NCBI GenBank assembly: GCA_002928955.1
Contig: PERT01000007.1
Location: 1 to 64,000 of the forward strand
DNA from: Hyphomicrobium sp.
GTDB taxonomy: Bacteria > Pseudomonadota > Alphaproteobacteria > Rhizobiales > Hyphomicrobiaceae
Direction of reading: 5' to 3'
Length of the DNA stretch: 64,000 bases
The notes beneath the pieces were generated by a model that saw only the letters and a program-made list of their open reading frames with translations, ran no database searches and had not been told where the DNA came from. Below, in pieces: positions 63,682 through 64,000 of the stretch (positions are counted from its first letter, which is position 1; the number at the start of each line of letters is the position of its first letter). Position numbers and translations under genes: made by a program.

Positions 63682-64000
63682 TCACCCGATCACACGCACC
63701 AAAATGATGATGAGAGCGATAAAGGCAATTCCGAACAGCAGCCAGGTGAGCAGGCCGCGGACTTCGCTCTGCAACTCGCTCTGAATGTCGTGGCGCAGGG
63801 CCTTGAGCTCGGACTTGAGTTCGCCGCCCAGCTGCTGAATGTCACCCGAGAGCGCCTGTACGTCCGCCTTCGCGGCGGCATTGGCCTCGATTCCAGATTT
63901 GAGAGATTTGGCGTAGGCGCGCGCCATCGCCTCGGCCTGCGCCGGCGGCACGCCGGATGCGGTCAAGGTGCGGACGAACTCGAGTGTTTCGAAGTTCGCT
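63682..64000 (-). CDS. DUF1640-like coiled-coil membrane protein, cut by window end
   Basis: At least 106 aa; the frame continues upstream past position 64000, where it reads ANFETLEFVRTLTASGVPP, so the start is outside the window. A central coiled coil (ADVQALSGDIQQLGGELKSELKALRHDIQSEL) is followed by a C-terminal transmembrane helix of about 20 residues (LLTWLLFGIAFIALIIILV). This is the layout of DUF1640/CCDC90-type proteins. The function of bacterial members is unclear. Confidence 0.8.
   Translation of the reverse strand, partial: ANFETLEFVRTLTASGVPPAQAEAMARAYAKSLKSGIEANAAAKADVQALSGDIQQLGGELKSELKALRHDIQSELQSEVRGLLTWLLFGIAFIALIIILVRVIG

Noticed and set aside
1-64000. CRISPR arrays
   Set aside because: No regularly spaced direct repeats of 25-40 nt were seen on either strand.

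Overview
The window is GC-rich chromosomal DNA from an alphaproteobacterium, most likely of the order Hyphomicrobiales. The evidence is the rluD-rpoH neighbourhood, a TIGR02301-type protein, ileS-lspA followed by a pair of M16 peptidase proteins, and an IleRS that lacks most of its C-terminal zinc cysteines. I cannot name the genus from sequence alone.

Region 1 (about 1-34200) is a surface-polysaccharide (O-antigen or capsule type) locus with genes on both strands. It encodes enzymes for GDP-L-fucose (gmd, fcl), CDP-4-keto-6-deoxyhexose (rfbF, rfbG and a reductase/epimerase), UDP-L-FucNAc (fnlA, fnlB, fnlC), a hexosaminuronate (nucleotide-sugar dehydrogenase) and a UDP-4-amino-type sugar (WbpM/PglF-like dehydratase, PglE-like aminotransferase, PglD-like acetyltransferase). 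Assembly proteins are a PglC-like phosphoglycosyl transferase, three other glycosyltransferases, two O-antigen ligase/polymerase membrane proteins and a Wzz-like chain-length protein. An N-acetyl-sugar amidotransferase together with non-histidine HisH and HisF paralogues forms an acetamidino module, which next to fnlABC and a WbuB-like transferase points to L-FucNAm. Unexpected members are a ceramidase-like protein, a DUF2793 phage-type protein, a discoidin-domain protein, a CE4 deacetylase and an LpxD-like acyltransferase. No flippase or ABC exporter is visible. A homologous repeat of about 150 bp containing a 15+15 bp palindrome lies in inverted orientation at the two outer ends, upstream of gmd and upstream of the WbpM-like gene.

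Region 2 (about 34200-38160) is an accessory patch between the locus and a tRNA-Glu(CTC) gene. It holds a small lipoprotein, an unrecognised 113-aa protein, a large patatin-like protein whose catalytic fold is interrupted by membrane helices and which carries a possible GAF-like C-terminus, and a truncated IS630-family transposase.

Region 3 (about 38160-64000) is core chromosome: rluD, rpoH, an L,D-transpeptidase, a LysE exporter, NUDIX, YedK/SRAP, a Clp_N/coiled-coil protein, a formyltransferase-fold protein, an FAD-linked oxidase, ileS, lspA, two M16 proteins, a RssA-type patatin, purD, and a DUF1640-like protein cut by the window end. The ileS gene carries two in-frame palindromic elements and a tandem 27-bp duplication.
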